Positions 6,135 through 6,902 of a stretch of DNA of 6,902 bases are shown here, one piece after another; the first letter of the stretch is position 1, and the number at the start of each line of letters is the position of its first letter. Origin of the DNA: Thermoplasmata archaeon. Its GTDB lineage: Archaea; Thermoplasmatota; B47-G6; B47-G6B; 47-G6. The notes below the pieces were generated by a model that did no database searches, had not been told where the DNA came from, and saw nothing but the letters and a program-made list of their open reading frames with translations. The position numbers were made by a program, and so were the translations under genes. The stretch spans positions 1-6,902 of the forward strand of contig QMTT01000043.1 in the NCBI GenBank assembly GCA_003663565.1, written 5' to 3'.

Positions 6135-6902
6135 TCCCAAGAAACACTCCATCGAGAAATTTTTGTGGGTGGGAGATCCACACGTCAAAAAAGGCAATCT
6201 AGAAGAGTCCAAGCGACTCATTCAGTGGGCGGACAAAAAAGCTCGTGACGCTAACGTGCCGATTATATTCGCGGGAGATCAATATAATGACTTTGGTATC
6301 GCCAGAGTAGAGGCGGTGAATTTCTGGGTCGAAATGTTTGGTTCAATGAAATCCCCGATTATTGCCTTAGTTGGGAATCATGATGCAAATTCGGATATGT
6401 CCGAAAACTTCATGGATATTCACGCAAAGCAGGTGTTGGTAATCAATAAGCCCACATCTATAGAGCTAAGCGGGCGAACTATAGGCCTACTTCCGTTTTA
6501 TCGTAAAAATGAGGAGTTCCTATCCCAATTAAACGCATTTCCCATATCAAAAGGCACTGTCGTTATGTGCCACCAAGAGTTTAATGGATGTCAATATGAA
6601 AACGGGTTTTATGCACCAGGTGGCTTCGATCCAGATGACATACCAGACCATATCACGAAGGTGATAAGTGGCCATATCCACAAAGAGCAGCAGTTTTCTA
6701 AAGTTTGGTATCCAGGGACAGCCAGGCATCTCACTAGATCGGATATCGGTGAAGAAAAAGGTATTTTCCTGGTGGATTTAGAGAATAACTCGCACGAGAA
6801 GTTACTTACCCCACCTGAAGTGAGTGAGCCATTCATCGAAGTCAATGTCACTCCAGACTGGGATGGCGATGTAAAAAGCCTTAGCGGGTCTAGGACGTTC
6901 AC
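6124..6902 (+). CDS. SbcD/gp47-type metallophosphoesterase nuclease subunit (3' truncated)
   Basis: The frame is open from ATG 6124 to the window edge and gives 259 residues without a stop. It is predicted to be the two-metal nuclease subunit of an SbcCD/Mre11-Rad50-type complex (T4 gp47/gp46) that processes DNA ends for recombination. All phosphoesterase motifs are present in order: GDPH (Asp18, His20), GDQYND (Asp52), GNHD at 84-87, His150 in CHQEF, and GHIH at 183-186. YPGTARHLTRSDIGEEKG follows as in SbcD-type proteins, where a Y-x-G-S-like stretch comes after GHxH. T4 gp47 has 339 residues, so perhaps 80 or more are missing to the right. A partner gp46/SbcC ATPase gene is expected downstream. 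The start overlaps the previous gene by 11 bases, with a purine-rich GGGTGGGAAG at 6111-6120 as the likely ribosome binding site. A generic phosphoesterase is possible, but the context favours gp47/SbcD. Confidence 0.88.
   Translation, partial: MKFDPKKHSIEKFLWVGDPHVKKGNLEESKRLIQWADKKARDANVPIIFAGDQYNDFGIARVEAVNFWVEMFGSMKSPIIALVGNHDANSDMSENFMDIHAKQVLVINKPTSIELSGRTIGLLPFYRKNEEFLSQLNAFPISKGTVVMCHQEFNGCQYENGFYAPGGFDPDDIPDHITKVISGHIHKEQQFSKVWYPGTARHLTRSDIGEEKGIFLVDLENNSHEKLLTPPEVSEPFIEVNVTPDWDGDVKSLSGSRTF

Noticed and set aside
6609..6902. Minus-strand open frame of 97 codons at the right edge
   Set aside because: It is antisense to the metallophosphoesterase gene, whose full set of catalytic motifs proves the + strand frame.

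Overview
This window looks like a piece of a lytic, tailed bacteriophage genome carrying a T4-like DNA replication and recombination cassette. All eight genes lie on the + strand. They are packed with gaps of 4 to 47 bases or short overlaps (ATGA at 3142-3145, 11 bases at 6124-6134). No tRNA, rRNA, insertion sequence, CRISPR array or convincing intrinsic terminator is visible. Base composition is moderate to slightly AT-rich by eye. The host cannot be read from the sequence beyond being bacterial: the Shine-Dalgarno sites are canonical and one matches nine bases of the usual 16S rRNA 3' end.

Layout from left to right: (1) the 3' end of an unrecognised gene (2-313); (2) a gp32-like single-stranded DNA-binding protein with an H-C-C-C zinc site and an Ala-Ala-Pro-Val tandem-repeat linker before an acidic tip (361-1446); (3) a helical protein that I read as a possible UvsY-like recombination mediator (1451-2056); (4) a UvsX/RecA-type recombinase (2072-3145); (5) a stand-alone DnaG-type primase with zinc-binding and TOPRIM domains (3142-4113); (6) a DnaB/gp41-type replicative helicase with an extra acidic C-terminal tail (4123-5790); (7) a small protein, start corrected to ATG 5820, whose sequence pattern suggests a GroES/gp31-like co-chaperonin fold (5820-6134); (8) the first 259 codons of an SbcD/gp47-type metallophosphoesterase nuclease subunit, running off the right edge (6124-6902).

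Together the genes would supply the fork and recombination machinery: helicase and primase for lagging-strand synthesis, SSB to coat single strands, a mediator and recombinase for strand invasion (recombination-dependent replication in T4-like phages), and a Mre11/SbcD-like nuclease (normally paired with a gp46/SbcC ATPase, probably just downstream) to process ends. I see no wholly new system. The less expected items are the UvsY-like candidate between SSB and recombinase, the GroES-like candidate inside the replication cluster, and the in-frame 12-base minisatellite in the SSB gene.
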